Positions 1 to 14,900 are shown, counted from the first letter of the stretch. The stretch: 64,000 bases of DNA from Nemopilema nomurai (GCA_003864495.1 ML133454.1:2833233-2897232), one strand, 5' to 3'. The notes: a model not told the origin generated them from the letters alone. Translations and numbers: made by a program.

Positions 1-3000
1 TTACGTTGCTTTGATGTGCGCAACACCCGTTGCGCCACCTTGGAAGCGTCACGTTGATATTAATGGCTACGGCCTTGTTTATACGCATCAATTTCCTGGG
101 AAAATATTAGCAAAGTATGTATAACAGGCTTTTAGGACAGGCCAGTTTTTAGTCCAGAGCCATCGCCTTACATCTTTTAATGGCGACCTCGAACGGAGGA
201 GCAACCCAACAAGCTGGACTGCTTTCTCGTCCTCAAGTAGTCCTTCTTCTTATGTTTCAAAATGCTTCTGTGTGTTGCTTCCCACCCAACTGTAGGTAAA
301 ATTATTTTGAATTGTCAAACAGATTACTGGGTAAAAATCTTCAATCTAGAATACCTTAATGTTTTCGAACGCAGACGGTAGCAAACACGACTTCGAGGTC
401 GGCTTGAAATCTAAATGGGCAGCAAAAAGAGTAGAAATGACCTGAGCCATTCTCTTGGAGAAATCTTCCTGGAAACGACCTAGAATGCTTGAACTGGAAT
501 CGAGCTGAAAATGTTGCAAATGACCTGACAAAGAGAAGGCTCGGATTAGTTTCCAGGGGTCTTCGGCGGCTTCACACAGAGGTGGCCTGATTCAGTTGCA
601 CAAGATTTGTAATATCTGGAAAACGTTTGATCAGCATGATCCGAAATCGTTTCGGTCAGTCTCAGGATTTTACGTTCACGGTCAAGTTTTCATATTCTTG
701 TAGATTTAACGGCTGGTTGCATGGCCTGATTATGACGTGGCCATTGGAAAGTCATGATACAAATGCGCTGCTGGGAGGGCGCAAAAAGCCGTTTTACGCA
801 TATGAACGTGAATGGCGAAATTGTACTAGGATCAGGCCCGTTGTCGCGATCATCGCAATGGGCTATCAAATTTACCAACAATGGTGTCAGGTTTCTTTTA
901 TGAATTGGGGTCAATATCAATGGCTCAATGAAAAATTCTTACGCAACTCTTATCATATTGCAAATATGTCTTGGTTTTGCAAGTTTCTTTCACTTTACGA
1001 CCTACCCTGCATTAAAAAATCAAACATCCAAGACTCATGGGATCAAGCTGGATCCAAGTATTAACGACTTCTTTTAAACAATAAAGTTCAACAAACAGGC
1101 TCGTCGGGCTTTTCGCGTCAAACATCTCAAACAATTTTACTTATTCTGTCAACATGACACCCTGCCAATTTCAGGCATTTGCCTGGGTTAAAGGGCGCAA
1201 GGGTGGAGTATGCAGGGTCACAACCGCTGGCCAGCACAGTCAACTAGGGCTTGAAGCCCCAGTGTAGGCCGAAAATCAGAATTGCACCCCTGAATAAACA
1301 GGTTAAAACTCAACAACGAGTTAAAGTTGGAATAAATTCACATAAATGTCTTTTACTATTAATCTGTTTCTTTTTATTGGGAACATCCCTACATTCAAAG
1401 AGCCCCGATGGCAAGCCTAACTCAGACCGGATTTCCGATGCTGGGGAATGTCAAGCGAAGTAAATAACATTTGATGGTATGATAGCAATGTGAAAAACAA
1501 CCCAAAAACAACACCATAAACGATCATGTCAACTTCAACACTGTTTCCCGTACATTAAATCGCAGTTTTTACAATTAATGTGCACATTTTTGTGATCTCG
1601 TTGATAGGAGATTCTTCGTGATAAAAAATCATAAACATGATAAACTCGTAATGGAAAAAGAAGAAAGATGAAACCTCACAATTAGAGGTTAAAACCGAGC
1701 CCTCAAGGTATGGTCTACATTCACTCTTTATCTCGCTCCCAGACATTCTCTTATTTCAAACAAAGACTTGTATACAGGGGACTATATAATGGGCTTTGCT
1801 TTTGATTGCCAGAGTGTTTTGCAGGTGCTCTAAGATGTTTTCAAAATGTTTTCCAATACTTTCTTCTGTAAAGAGCAATTTCTGGAAACAGAATAAGAAT
1901 CCATTTATGAAATAATTTCTGAAGCGGAAAATCAAATTTGATTTGGTTGAGCATGTGTCTTAGAAACTGTCTGGAAAGTTAACCTTGTTCGGAACTTAAT
2001 TTGGGTCGCTGTTTGTGGTTGAAACGCCTATAATTTTGAAAAGTCATTTAAAATAATAAAGTGAAAGTACATTAACTTTTTCAAGTTTTTACATAAATGA
2101 AACAATTTCAATGGCCGTTATATTGTTCACCCTATGCTCAATGTTTGAAATCTGACGAAAATGAAGAGCGTTTTAACGAAAACAATGAAACACGTTTCTG
2201 TGACAGGATGTACTCGTGTAAGTTGTCTGGCTTCCACCAACATCTCAAGAGTGCCTGTCTCCCGAATGTGAACGAAGAACATTTATTGACAGTTGCATTT
2301 TCCATATTATAAACCTCCTCAAAAGGCTGTTAGCAAGGCATTTTGCTTTTAAAATATTCAAAGATCTTTTCTACCAAGAAGAAAATTCACGAGTGAGACT
2401 GCAATTTTTCTTTTGCAACTCGGATGATGTAGATTAGGAGGGTTTTAAAGGTACTTGAGAGTATTATGCTGTCTCACTCGCACGCAGCCACCTAGAACTT
2501 TCCTTCGATATCGCACATGTTTATCCGAATAACATTCCAATTTACACCGAATTGTTGCAACAAAACAAAAATTAATCCTTAATAGAAGCCAGCTGAGGAC
2601 TTTAGCACGCAGAAGAAATACAGAGTATAAGACAACTTTATCCCCATTTGTAAATGGACAAATATGATTGAAAGCCAAGACCTGTGAGGTAAAAAACCTG
2701 CCATTTAATTTTTGAAAGTTCCTTTGTTGAGCAACCGGGTCGTGTCCCGGCATATGATTTGCTAAGTTAAATCTGGTTTAATCAAACTTTGATTTGAAAA
2801 ACGGCCATCGCAATAGTGAAAGGTAACTATATCAATTTCAATCTCGGGAACAAAAAGTTTCATTTGCACTGCTGAAAATTTAAGATCAATAAGCAATTGT
2901 ATTTGTGCGACTCCAGGATGGAAGAAAATTTAACTAAACACGAAAAGTTCAAATATCAAATATATAAATTGGTTGAAAATTCACAACAAAAGAATCGCCA

Positions 3001-3351
3001 CTGTAAAAATAAGATAAGCGAAAATCATCTTTCTAGACAGGGTTGCTGAAACTGCTGACCTTTCCGGTGACCACGTGGTAAAGTCGTGTTTACAATTGGC
3101 CTAACTACTTGCTGGGCTGCAAAGTTAATACGGGCGCGTGAATTTTATGGCGCTGATCTAGAGCTGCTTACTTACACAACCCCTAAATAGTTCAACGAAT
3201 TTCATATTAACGAGGTTTGAAGCCAAAAGCGTGTTAGAATCGATTAGAATACTTTCGACCCTTCGAAAACTAAAACGTCTATTTCATGATGAATATGGCA
3301 AATCCACGTGAGGTGATATCAAGTGACAAATACAAAAGATTGTTCATTTAC
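1..3351. other. No recognisable gene; probably first intron of the SLC6 gene
   Basis: A+T-rich sequence with only short open frames on either strand. None shows SLC6 transmembrane motifs or another family signature. Because the SLC6 exon to the right ends in a splice donor and is read leftward, this stretch is best taken as intron. That is inference. Confidence 0.5.
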
Positions 3352-3760
3352 CTTTAGCGATGGGGCACAAAGCAGCCCACGACGTAACGGGGCCCAGGCT
3401 GAAGTACTGGCCTATTGATAGTTCCATGCAGAAGAGCGGCATTCCACACAATAAAAGCATTGTAAAATACGGAATGAGGAAAGCGCCACCACCATTTTGG
3501 AAGGCCAGATATGGAAACCGCCATACGTTACCCAAACCAACTGCATATCCTATCGATGCGAGAATAAATTCGATTTTTTTACTCCATGTTTCGCGCTCCG
3601 GTATTTGCTCCTCGGAATTGAGCAGTCCCGCGTGTCCATTCTCTTGTGACTCGACAGCATCGTCACTTTTAGCTTCCCTCAAGGAGACTTTACTCAACTG
3701 GACGGCTTCTGCATTCGATTTGGCCGGCGAGTCGATGGCCTTGTCGGAGAGATTGCCCAT
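3352..3760 (-). CDS. SLC6 neurotransmitter transporter, glycine-transporter-like; first coding exon only
   Basis: This exon encodes the N-terminus of a sodium- and chloride-coupled SLC6 transporter of the plasma membrane. The first about 60 residues are a hydrophilic cytosolic tail. Residues about 64-86 form TM1 with the family signature [15 protein letters not shown], and about 93-117 form TM2 ending in [13 protein letters not shown]. The unwound TM1 segment carries sodium-binding residues in this family. The run [15 protein letters not shown] is closest to my memory of vertebrate GlyT2 (SLC6A5), so glycine or a related amino acid is a plausible substrate, but orthology is inferred. The start at 3760 is the first ATG after an in-frame TGA. 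The exon stops at a good donor (AAAG|GTAAAT) after 136 codons plus one base, just past TM2. No exon for TM3-12 was recognised in 1-3351, so the rest probably lies off the left edge. An orphaned exon cannot be excluded. Confidence 0.85.
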
Positions 3761-5598
3761 TCTAAAAGACGTTATATTGACCCTTATCGTACTATACCTC
3801 GACAGACAAGGAGAATATGATCAAGCTACCAGTCGCCGCGTTTCTCCATAACTTCAATAAAAGAGGTCGAAGACATCCGAAGCATATTAAGCGCCTTAGC
3901 TTCAAAAACTCATGAAATATTAATTAGTATGGTGCATTCGATGGATGACATATCTTTTTAGTAAACTCACGATCCTTTGGACAGCACCTGCCGCACTTCC
4001 CCGTACACTATTTGCCCTTCACAATAATCGCACCTCGCCGCATACAGCAGTATGATACTTCTTTTGTCTTCATCACGTGGTCACCTGACCGCAAACTGGG
4101 CATGTAAACTAGCCTCGGTTCCGACAGATTCATTCATCCCCCTGTCCGCAGGAGTTGCCTGAATCAAATTCATCGTACAAATTTATCTCGAAAATCTTGA
4201 AGGATTTATGGATGTTTCTTGTTAGGCAAAGGAACCAAAATGGGTAAAAGCTTGTTAGACAACCAGCGAATATTCATATTTCATTAATCATGAAGACTGT
4301 CTAATTATTAACAAAATTATGTATTCTTCACGTGAAAGATAGGAATAAAACCTTTTGACATGAAAGTCAAAATTAATAGAATATCTATCCGAAATGAAGA
4401 AAGTCCATATGACTTGAAATGCGACTGCATGAAATTAAGTCTTTATTGACTTTTAAACTCAAATCTCAAGTAATTCAAATTTACCAGGGTCCTTTATCGT
4501 TAAGAAAACATATTGCAGGAATCAGTTATTGATGAAAACATTATTAAATCAGCGCTTCTTTAACAGCATTTGATTAACATGTAGTGCCTAACCTTAGTAC
4601 TTCTTTGAACACTGAACGTCACAGGATTGGGAACGTCCACTAATGTTTACGACAAGATGGCAGAGAGGGGCAGAATAAAAGTAGCACCAAGACAATGGCA
4701 AAATAGAACAATCGAGCACTTTCAATGAGAGTAGGAGGGGCAGATGCCCACCTTCCCCCCGCTACAGGCATCCCTGAACAAGCTACCAAGATGTTTGGTT
4801 TCAGCCCGGGTTTGATGGCGCTCGGTTACGGAAACGATCGTGTTTCACAACTGTGGTTAGTATCATTCTGCAATATTGCCAAAACTCACTGCTGAGTTTA
4901 TAAAGATCAGAAGGTACGTTTGGAATATGGAAATAGAAACTTTACATGCTGCCGCGTTTGTTTGGGTTTCTTTCGACAGGTTTTGTATTAACAAAATCAC
5001 TGATGCAAATGAAAAAATACCAGCGAATCTAGGGTTAAGTGAAGTAAGATGAACCTAGCCAAAAGCAAACTAGAGTAAACCAATCATGCAAGCTAGGGTG
5101 TGGTTTACCTGTCATAACTGTTTATGAGACTTAATTCTGGCAGGAACCGTTTGCCAGACTGTCACACGTTTGCTACTTGTTATCGATGTCCGGCCTAAAC
5201 AATATTTGAAATGGGTTTCTGGCAATGGCTTCGAGAAATGTTAAAACCAGTAAAAAATGGTTCACAACATATCTTGCAGCGACACGTCCAATGTCTTCAA
5301 ATGAAAGACCCCATCAAGTGCCACAAGGTGATTCTGAATTTGACCTTGGGCTGCCCCCCGGAAACCACAAAACCAGGAAAATTGTTTCGTTCATCACGGG
5401 TCAAAGCTATGATTTCACATGTAACAAGGAGCTACGTAGGAACCTTTTGGTTCAAGGAATTAAGCATTGATCAATATCTATGTTCTTAATTTGCATTTGG
5501 TTTGTGGAATGGTTCCATTCTATATGTCATACTGATATTGACAATATACAAATTTGTGAGGATAACCAGACGGATCCACGATCGTTGCCAAAAAACTA
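3761..5598. other. Upstream region of the SLC6 exon; no gene recognised
   Basis: The segment next to 3760 should hold the 5' UTR and perhaps the promoter of the SLC6 gene, but I see no convincing core promoter element. The rest is A+T-rich with short unrelated open frames. Confidence 0.4.
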
Positions 5599-5599
5599 G

Positions 5600-5997
5600 A
5601 CACGCTTTTTTTTATAAGGAACTACTTTATAAGGAACCTACATGTAGAAGGCCGAAATATTTAAAGAACTTATACTACTAAAAACAAAATCACTAAGAAA
5701 CCTTTCGAAACTTTTTTTATAACTGCAAGCATCAGGAACTAAGAAGCCGGTTCCATTCATTTGCAGCCAATACTCGCATAGATTTATCTATAGTCTTGTG
5801 TCAAGTGCTTCGTTGAGTAGTTTCCGCATATGCTGTCTCGCCCCTCTCTCTATTAAGTGCTAAGGCTTATTGATGTGCAGCGAAAATTATGAAACTTTTA
5901 AGGAACTTTTGGTACTAAAATCTGATGATTTGAGGTCTACGAATAAGGAACTTTTGGAACTAGGCCTTGTCGTAGGTTTTCTTATAAAAAAGCGTGT
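5600..5997. mobile_element. MITE-like element with terminal inverted repeats
   Basis: The left end reads ACACGC, then a T-run, then ATAAGG. The right end reads CTTATAAAAAAGCGTGT, its inverse. Beyond this, AACCTAC and AAGGCC also recur in inverted order at both ends, so the inverted match covers roughly 45 bases with a gap. The interior repeats a motif of the type AAGGAACTTTTGG and has no coding capacity. Length about 400 bp, A+T-rich interior and inverted ends suit a non-autonomous DNA transposon. A target-site duplication is unclear (perhaps TA), so family assignment is open. Confidence 0.5.
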
Positions 5998-8900
5998 AAT
6001 CTCGCGTTTCACAAATGGCTGATTTAAACCGGACACTTTTCAGCAACAGAACCCGTTAAAGTACAGATTGAATCGGTTTGAATGAGTAACCGACAGTAGA
6101 GGCGCATGTAAAACGACTGGGTGACAAATGTTTACCGAAAGAGTTATTGTCAATAGTTACAAAGGTCGTTCGATGAAGGGATGAGTCGTCAGGCCATCTT
6201 GTCGAAGTCTTTCTATACACCGTAAATCCTCGAATTGGCCCCCTAGAATAAGGTATTGCATCCGAATAGAACTAGTTTCGCATTTCCTCCAACTTCTGGG
6301 CCTGGTAGACTCTTAATCACCGTCGTGACGTTTTCTGATATGACATAAAAGAAATCAAATAGGCGATTCCTTAGAACAACGACCACTCGACGTTTTCCGT
6401 CAACTCCAAGGTGTCCCCTAATCTTGATTGAAGGATGAGAATGAAAGAGTGGACTGATTCTGTAAAGAATGGCGTCCTTGTGCTGTAGATGTCGCGGACA
6501 GCCTTGACGTCCGGCCTTCACCACAGGGGCTTTTTGTCCTGGTTTTCAATCAAACTTGGAGACTTGTAGTAAAAGCATTCACGCATTTTGCAAAACCACC
6601 AAGTGGAAAAGAGCTATTTTGCATTAAACCGCAAAAGGCGTAGGAAGAGGAGCAGGAAGAACAAACAGAAGAAGAGAGTAGCGAGCATGAATAAAAGAAT
6701 AAAGACGGGAATTGTTTTGAATATCAGCATTTTGTTATTATTGTCACCTCAATTGCTCTTGTACAAGCTTTGCACATATGTAGAACGATTAACCTAAAGC
6801 CTGCTGCGAACACAAGTCAAGCCATTATTAGTCTTATTCTCTGTTTTGTTCGTCAAAAACACCCTTGTTTATTTTCATGTGATTCATAAATATTTATGCA
6901 ACAGCATGATACAATCTTACCAAGTTTGAGAATGTATTACTAGCTTTCTACTTGATTTTTCTGAGAAAGCCACATCTTTGGTTTTAGGCCTTATGTCAAC
7001 CTACCTTTTCCATACCACAAAAAACAGTGATGTACTGGAATTAAACTTCGCGACTAAATTGCAAGAGCCGCCAAACCTTCTTTAGCATTAGCAATTTATT
7101 TGCATTACAATAATTTACCCTGCTTATCATCAAAATGAAATTTCTCAGCAATCCTGTTAAGAATATTTTCTAGAGGTCAATTCTAGCCTCATTTCTAATA
7201 GCATAGCAACACGACTTCATAACAAGCCTGCTTGTTGAACTTTAAACTAAAATACTGCAATTCGAAAGAGCGTCATAAAAATGAGATGTTTACAGGCCAA
7301 TGGCTGATTTTCTGTTTAGACTCGTCATCTTCACCTTGCAAAGTTACTTGCTACCTGAAGACAAGCAAAAATTTTTTTGTTTATGGCAACATTTTGCGGT
7401 ACTTTATCAGTGGAGTGTAGCAAAACGTTTGCAATGTAGAGATTAACTTCTGCGATAGTGCTCGCATCGAAAACGAGGTAGCACCTCCTGATAGGTATTG
7501 CGCAATAATTTGTTGGCGAATAGTATGAATGGGAATAGCTTCGCAGAACAGATGTCTAGTGGAAGTGCTGGACTATGAATGCAGCAGAAATGAGCTGCAG
7601 CCTCGTTTGGCAAGAATGAATCGAAGGCCAAGACGGAGGCTGGTTCCACAGAGGAGTTAATCAGCCATATCATGACACGCATCTCAAAACTGTTCTCGGC
7701 ACGAGAAGAACTTTAACGGTGAAGTTTAGCAGTGTGGAGAACAGCAAGAGAGGAACAAATGGAGCATCTGAACATAGTCCACCAATTAAACAGCACCTTA
7801 AAGCACAGTTATTTATTGTCTTGACCACAAATAAACAGTTCGCATTGGTTGTTTCCAGGATGATAAAGAGACTGTTTGAATTAACTTAAAGCCCGTGTTG
7901 TCGGGTTCGATGTATTTCGCAACTTGGAGCATAAATGTTTAAACAGGAACAGTGCTAGATGCGCACCTTGTGGAGATACACTGAATAGACTTGACATTAA
8001 AAAGCATTCAAAAGCACTGATGACCAGAATAAAAAGATTACCTTACAAGTTGCCTCCATTAATGTTGGTTTGAGAAAGTTAAATCTGCTTTGTAAAAGAC
8101 GCGCAAAAATAAGCCACTGTTACGCAAAAACTGGGTTTTTGGGCACAACAAGAAAGGATTGCGGTTTGAAGTTGAAATGGATTTGTCATAAAGCCATGGA
8201 ACCAAATCCATAATTTAGGAAAGGAGATTACAATCAGCTCTTTCTTGCTCGTATACACATCAGATGTGATTGCAATTCCCTGCTCTTGTAGAGAGATACA
8301 AAGGCAGGTGCAATACTTTACCTGATAAGATCAAGTTCTCTTGCAATCGCTTCGCAGTCATTGTAAAGCGTTTTTCTGCTTAATCACATATATCCTTGAA
8401 TTTTTATCATTTGAAAAGTTCTAAAATACACATTTCTGCCTTTTGCCTTGTGCGTAAGTCAATCTGTGGTAGACGTTGCACCTTCAAAGTCTGTCATGAA
8501 CACCCGATAGCCTCCAGGCAAATTCTGGATTAGAGATGTCCACAAGAGATTGAGCATTGTCAACTTGATCTTAAGAGTCCCTCCCTTGGCTGTCTGATTT
8601 GATGAGCTTGCAGGTTGATGTGATTGAGATTGGGACGAATACTCGTTCAGGCAAATCACAATTGTTAAGGACTTTCGCTTTTTCATAAAAAAAGCACTCG
8701 AAAGGTGCATCTTGTAATTAGGGAAATTTGAGCCGCACATGCGACCTGCTTCTTCCTTCATGTCTAGTATCACGCTGAAAAACCAGTTTTTTTTGTCAAC
8801 AAACCAGATTACAGCCTGACAGCATTGGTACCTCTTGTCTCCCTGTGTTCTCTTTTGACCACGGCGAAGGGAAACTATGACTGCGCACAATCGAACTATT

Positions 8901-11900
8901 GCAACACACCGCCTGTATGATACAATTACAGACCAACATATAAAAATAAAGCATTTTAGACCTTCCAGACATGTTGTTCTTGCATAATTGATAAATAAAA
9001 ACGTGTCAAAAATCCTGCCCTTGAATGAAAATTCTACAATGATAATCTTAAACATTTTTGTGCAAAAAAGTGATTTCCTGCTGACATTGCATCATAATAC
9101 AGATTGTCTTTCAATAAAGGTCCTGGGAATTTAGATTGCCAACTAATAATATAGCTGTATTTTGTCAAATGGTGGACAGTGACGAGATGAAACAGGCTTA
9201 TGTTTTTTATTCAGGAGGGCGAAGCTGTGTGATCTTGTTTAAAGTGTTTAACCAAAACGTAGCACGCATTACCATGGAATCACCTGTCAACAAACGATCA
9301 CTTGATTCATAACAGAAACAATGTATTTCGCCTGAATCCCCTACTTCGACTTAAACGTACGTAGATGATGTGTCCACCCGCCAAACGTGAACTCCTCGGC
9401 TAATCTTAGTGTGCACGTTGTAGCAAGCTTAGAAATACAGGGTCGCGATTGCACTACGACAAATGGAGTTCCATGTCAAGAAATGCTCAACAACAGTGCA
9501 CCGAAATCTAAGTTTGAAACAAGTAGCTTAATATATGCAAACCTTTAAGCCGAGTACTCGGCAAGAGTAAAGAAGCTACTGTTGGTGGTGAATCAAATGT
9601 GCTTTTTAGATATCATATTTAGATATCAACCATCTAGGCTGAAAGTGAAAAAATCTTCAAACGTGTTCATCCTTTTATAGGGTGATTTAACGAGAACCAA
9701 ACATTAAACTGCTCGCTTGGGAACAAAACCACCCTGCATTGGATCTTGGCAGTTGAAAGCTAGTAGACAAACGATCGCTGGAACGGCTGTTTGTTCCCAA
9801 AACATTAGTGACGTCACGTGAATTGGTTAGGCTGGTGGACAAAAGTAGGCTTGACCCTTTGGCTGTTCTTCGCACAGAATACGATTCCTAGGCACCTTTC
9901 ACGGGTACTGATGATTGGCTATCTTTTTTTAGGATAGTCTTCAGCCACTCTTGCCACTTTTGACTTATAAGGCCTTAAGGAGATCCGTTTCTCGCTAATC
10001 TGTTTTTAGCCCTAAACGAGTTAGCATTTCTGATCGTCATGAAATGTTACGGTTAAAAAACACTAAGCTTAGTTTTACTTTTGCGCATCTGTTTCCAACG
10101 CATATTGGATTGTCAGCTCGATTAACGCAGATAATTTGACCATAACCGGTTTTTCTATGTTTAATACGATTCAAAGATAATTTCTGATCGACCCCTTGTA
10201 ACTGTATCAACATGAATAAAGTTGTGCAAAGAACGCATCTAATTCACAAATGGGCTCTTCTGCGATTCCTCAAGAAGGCAGGTACAAAGAAACCGATTGC
10301 TGGATTCAATCCAATTCTTCTACATCGGGTATTGACGGGATAAGAAAGTGGAGATCCGACCTTGGAATGTCCAGCTTGAACGCGCTCTTTAATGTTTTGG
10401 AATGAATAATGTAGGCAAACATAAAGAGGAATAAAGTTCGAGATCAGTTTGACTTAAAAAAATGCCCGTTACTGAAGGAAATATGTAATTGGATAATGAT
10501 AGTCTAGAGTAACCAATTTGATGTATTTAACCAAAAACGCACTTTTATGTATTAAAGAGCAAGTGCCGCTGTCTTTTAGAGATCTGACCATGGAGCCAAG
10601 GTTCTGAAAACTTTAGCCCCTCTGCCACGTATAATTCCTCTGTCTTCGGATATTATAAGCTATGTTTTTACATTCGCCATTAGCAGGAACTTCAGGGTCA
10701 TCTGGTTTGTTGAAATAGTTCTTAAATTGAACTGACGTCTCCAGTACACCTGTTGGGCCACCCCTAGAGAAATGGATCGACAAGATATCGAGCTATCAAT
10801 TCGCCCGACTGTTAATTAATAATTCATCTTTAGTGCTATTGTGTTTATTATTTTAAACAGACAATATTGTGGTGAAGTCAAAAGGGGAGTTTCCATCAAT
10901 ATTTTTGTCCGGAAGCTAATTGGGAGACAGCTGGAGAGTCATTTTGTCAACAAAACTCGAGTTCCATTGAAGAGCAAGTCGCAGATAATTCCACTGGCTT
11001 ACATGTTCTTTGAAGCAAAATGTCCGTTCAGCTGTTCTCGGCACGAAAAAGCTCAATTCCGACGACAAAACCATCGGCCTGCCTATAGTTCTCCGCGCGT
11101 CCTCGTTCCATCTGCCCGTTTCTGCATGTTTAATCTCGTCCTAGACAGTTCTAACACTTCATTATCGGCGGCTAGATTACAGTTAGGCTGCTTTTCCTGT
11201 AGCCAGAAGAAAGTTATCTCTTGAAGGGGCATCTTCTCGAGCAATCATTGATTTTCAGTACATCTCTTATGTTGAACTTATCTACTGATAGGAAATTTCA
11301 ATAACTGTAGCATTTAATTACTCGCATGCTATCAGCTATGATTGTTGTCCTAGCACGTGGTCGAGTTGAACAAGATAATAACCCGAAATTGATTTACTCG
11401 CACACACCATGTGTGGCCATGACACCACACACAATCGACTCATTACGCAAGGAGACGGGTTCGTTAGTTAACATGTAACAAGCGGATGAGTCATGTGATA
11501 TGCAACGTGGAAGCAGATCAGGACTCAGCTGACTCGGTTTAAACAGGCAAACAGTTCAATCGAAGAACAAGGAGATACAATTTATAGAAATTAGTTTTGA
11601 TGGAGAAGCGTTTCTCAAAAGCAACTCAAAGCGCAAAATGATTGACGTTGCGTGGTGAATGACGTTGCGTCGCTGCGTTATGCATTTCGCGCAACAGTGA
11701 ACAAGGTCTGGTCATTGCCCTTAACGCTAACAAAGACCCAACATATACAAATTCCTGATTCCCTGAGAGGAGCTACCTTTTATAAAATCAGATCTCTTTC
11801 TCGGTTGTCTTCCTTTTACATATTAGACAAAAACACTCAATGCTCATATAAAAATTGGACGTCTTAAGCGAAACGGAACAAGTTTCAGGTATCTACGTCG

Positions 11901-14900
11901 CGTCTTTGATGAAATGTTCTGTTATGCATATGTTTCACCTATCGAGCAGATTTCTAAACAAGAAAGCCGCTGGTTTGACAGGGTTGCCCACCACCAAATA
12001 CAGATCACCGTTAATCCGAACTGTTTTGTGACTTTCACGAATTAACATCTGAAGAGAACACTATAAGAAGGATTACGCAGACCTCTTCATCTGTCACAAG
12101 ACAAGCACTTCAAAGCTAAGCAACAACATTAAAATGAGTCACTATGAATTCATTGATCTATGAACAGGGCCTAAACTGAGAATGGTGGAATGGTTTGTTA
12201 CGACAGTCCCTGTTTCAGCCCTGCTTTTATCAAGACAGGTGCAAATGAAAATTCACAACCATCTCCAGTTAAGATAATAAGAATTGTAGATAAGTAATAT
12301 TGACTTTTCGCTGTCAAACCAAAGTGATTGTGCACTTGGCAAGCCAAACAGCTTTCGAGACTTGAATCTTGAACCTCGACGAAATGAATAAATAGAGTGT
12401 CGAAGTTGCCTTGTTACTTTGAAAGGTATACCCATGTCAAATGGAAAAACATCGACATGGACCATAATCCAACATTGTTGCATGTAAAATGTTTTATTCA
12501 CTTGGCTGCGCTTTTAGCTAGGAACTGAATGCATCCTGAGCAAAGTGATGCAGAAATACGGTCCCAGACCCCTGTTAGCGTTAGACAGCCATAATGTTTG
12601 AATTAGGCTCGATTTGTTGGGCCAGGTCATAAACATCGTCCAACAATGTTTAAACCAACACTGGCTCGAACCTGGCTATCTGCTGACGATTGCAGTGACC
12701 AGGGCTGTGTTCATCTCAATGGACACGAGTATGTTGTTAATGATGCGCAGTAACCTTCTCACTGCAGAGGGACCGTGTCATTACTGGAAAATTTTAGCGC
12801 AAGAAGCATAGCTGAACAGGAAAACTGCAGTCCAGATCTAACAGAGCAACCTAGCAACTGGACACTCAAATTCTGGAGAAACCCTGATGTGGGGCTTAAG
12901 CTTGACTCTTAAAGCTGAACTCTCATAGCAATTGATGCAATTGAGATGTTTATATAATAGCCAGGAGCAATTAATGGAGGTCTTTGCTGCTGTGAAGCCA
13001 TTTACCGTGCTCAGCGAGGTCTCTCAATAACGTTTATAGTCCCTCGATTTCGTTCATTAATGTAATGTTTTTATTATTATGTTTGAGTTCTTTGTACGGG
13101 ATAATTGACAACGGGGCCGTTAGATTCAATGAAATCATACGCCAAAAACAAGGAAACTGATAAGAACGTATTGTTATCAGCAGAAAGTTAGAAAATTAAA
13201 ATATACTAAAGCCGTTTATAACTTCATCACAATCGTACACAGGGAATCAATGCGCAGGATAATGAATGAACGCCATTAAAAATGCAGGTTTCAACAGTTA
13301 AATCTTTATCGAGAAATACAGTTAAATTAAAAACGGTAAATTTGAAAGCTTGCATTGTTAAAGATTAAAACCAACTCACAGCATGACAGCTGGTTTGCAA
13401 CGGTACCAGCAAGTACAAGGTAACGGGGGTAAGCCCCCAGAACCCCTGGAAAAATGACCCACTTGCTTGACTTCCCCCGTCATAGCTCCCAAAATTCTCT
13501 TTTCACTGTTCTTTGCATGTCTGCCTTTACAGTAGCTCTGTTCTTCTAAAAGTCACTGCGATTCATTCATCTAATCTCAGATATCAAACGCGGCCCCGGG
13601 TATTCGGATCTCTAGAGCCATGATTGAAGCCAGATTTGCTTTTCATTTCTTTTTCTAGGTAGAAAGTAATCTATGTATGGATTAATCTCTTAAACTAGTC
13701 ATAGGCCAATTCAGGATTGAAGCAGTAGTAGACGTTCCATTGTCTGGAGTATCAGAAAAAGTTACTTTTATCTTTTCAACATTCTTCTCTTTCAAGCTAC
13801 GGTTCTAATGCAATTTCTTCCACATGATCTGTAAAGAAGCCCGAGAACCAAACACTCCTTCTGTTCAGAGGGGCACCTTCTTGCAAATATTTTTCGTCAT
13901 AAAAAGTAAGCAATATTTCTGAAACAGGCGGGAAACTCCATTCCGTCACTAAACCAATCGTTCTAATTGAGCTAATGGAAGTACAAACAAATTAATTATG
14001 TTCTCTATTAGCAAACGCATTTACGTCTATTGAGGTAATTTGCCTTATCAACTTCTACTAGAGTACAAGACACGCGTGGTATGGAATATTCACCTGACGC
14101 ACACGCTTATAGCCTATAAGGCAATAGAGATAACCATGAAGATTATCCTAGAAACACTGTGGTAACAACAGCTGAGGTTCTCATACCGCAAACACGCTCC
14201 ACTAACCAATCTTGTAAGTGGATATGACGTGGTACTGCAGTAGAATCCTCGCCATTGGTGGTATGCTCAGACCACTGTCAAAACTAGCAATTACGTACAA
14301 CGTAATGGGCTTCGGGCTAATGACTGAAAATGTTTGCAGGTTTTCTGTAAACACTTCTAGCGCCAGGTAAACACAGGTTTCCATGTATTCTTGTTTATAT
14401 TTGGTCAAGACAACAGTGCCACGTCACATAATCTTTGTGGAGCCGAGGGAGCACAGGAACACAACTTGACAAAAGCGAACATCTCATGTTTTTAATTCAA
14501 ATAAAGGTTTGAGACAACCAGCAAATTGGGGCCTAAGTCTGGTAGTATGGCACAGAGGCCTGAAAAGAAGACGAATAGCAATTTCAAGATGGCGGTGCCG
14601 TAACTTTAAATAGTGGATTCGGGGCTCGCGTTAAATAGGTCTCCTGAAGGATATGACAACTTGATTGCAGATGACCAGTCCTGCAGCTGTATGCGGGTTT
14701 TCATTGAAACACGCCCGCGTCAAAACCTGCCGGTCAGGGCTTTCACGTTCATGAATCTCTAGGGCACCGACACGCGACTAGATCGTTCGAAATCATCTGT
14801 CGGGTGTAAATAATTAATTGGTTGGGCTCCTTTAAAAAGAACTCATGATTGGAAAGAACATTTCTATCATACTCCCCAAACAACTGAAATTATTACGGAC

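Noticed and set aside
8459..9055. 198-codon minus-strand open frame
   Set aside because: No domain, no upstream gene context and intron-like composition. A long chance frame is likelier, although an orphan gene cannot be ruled out.
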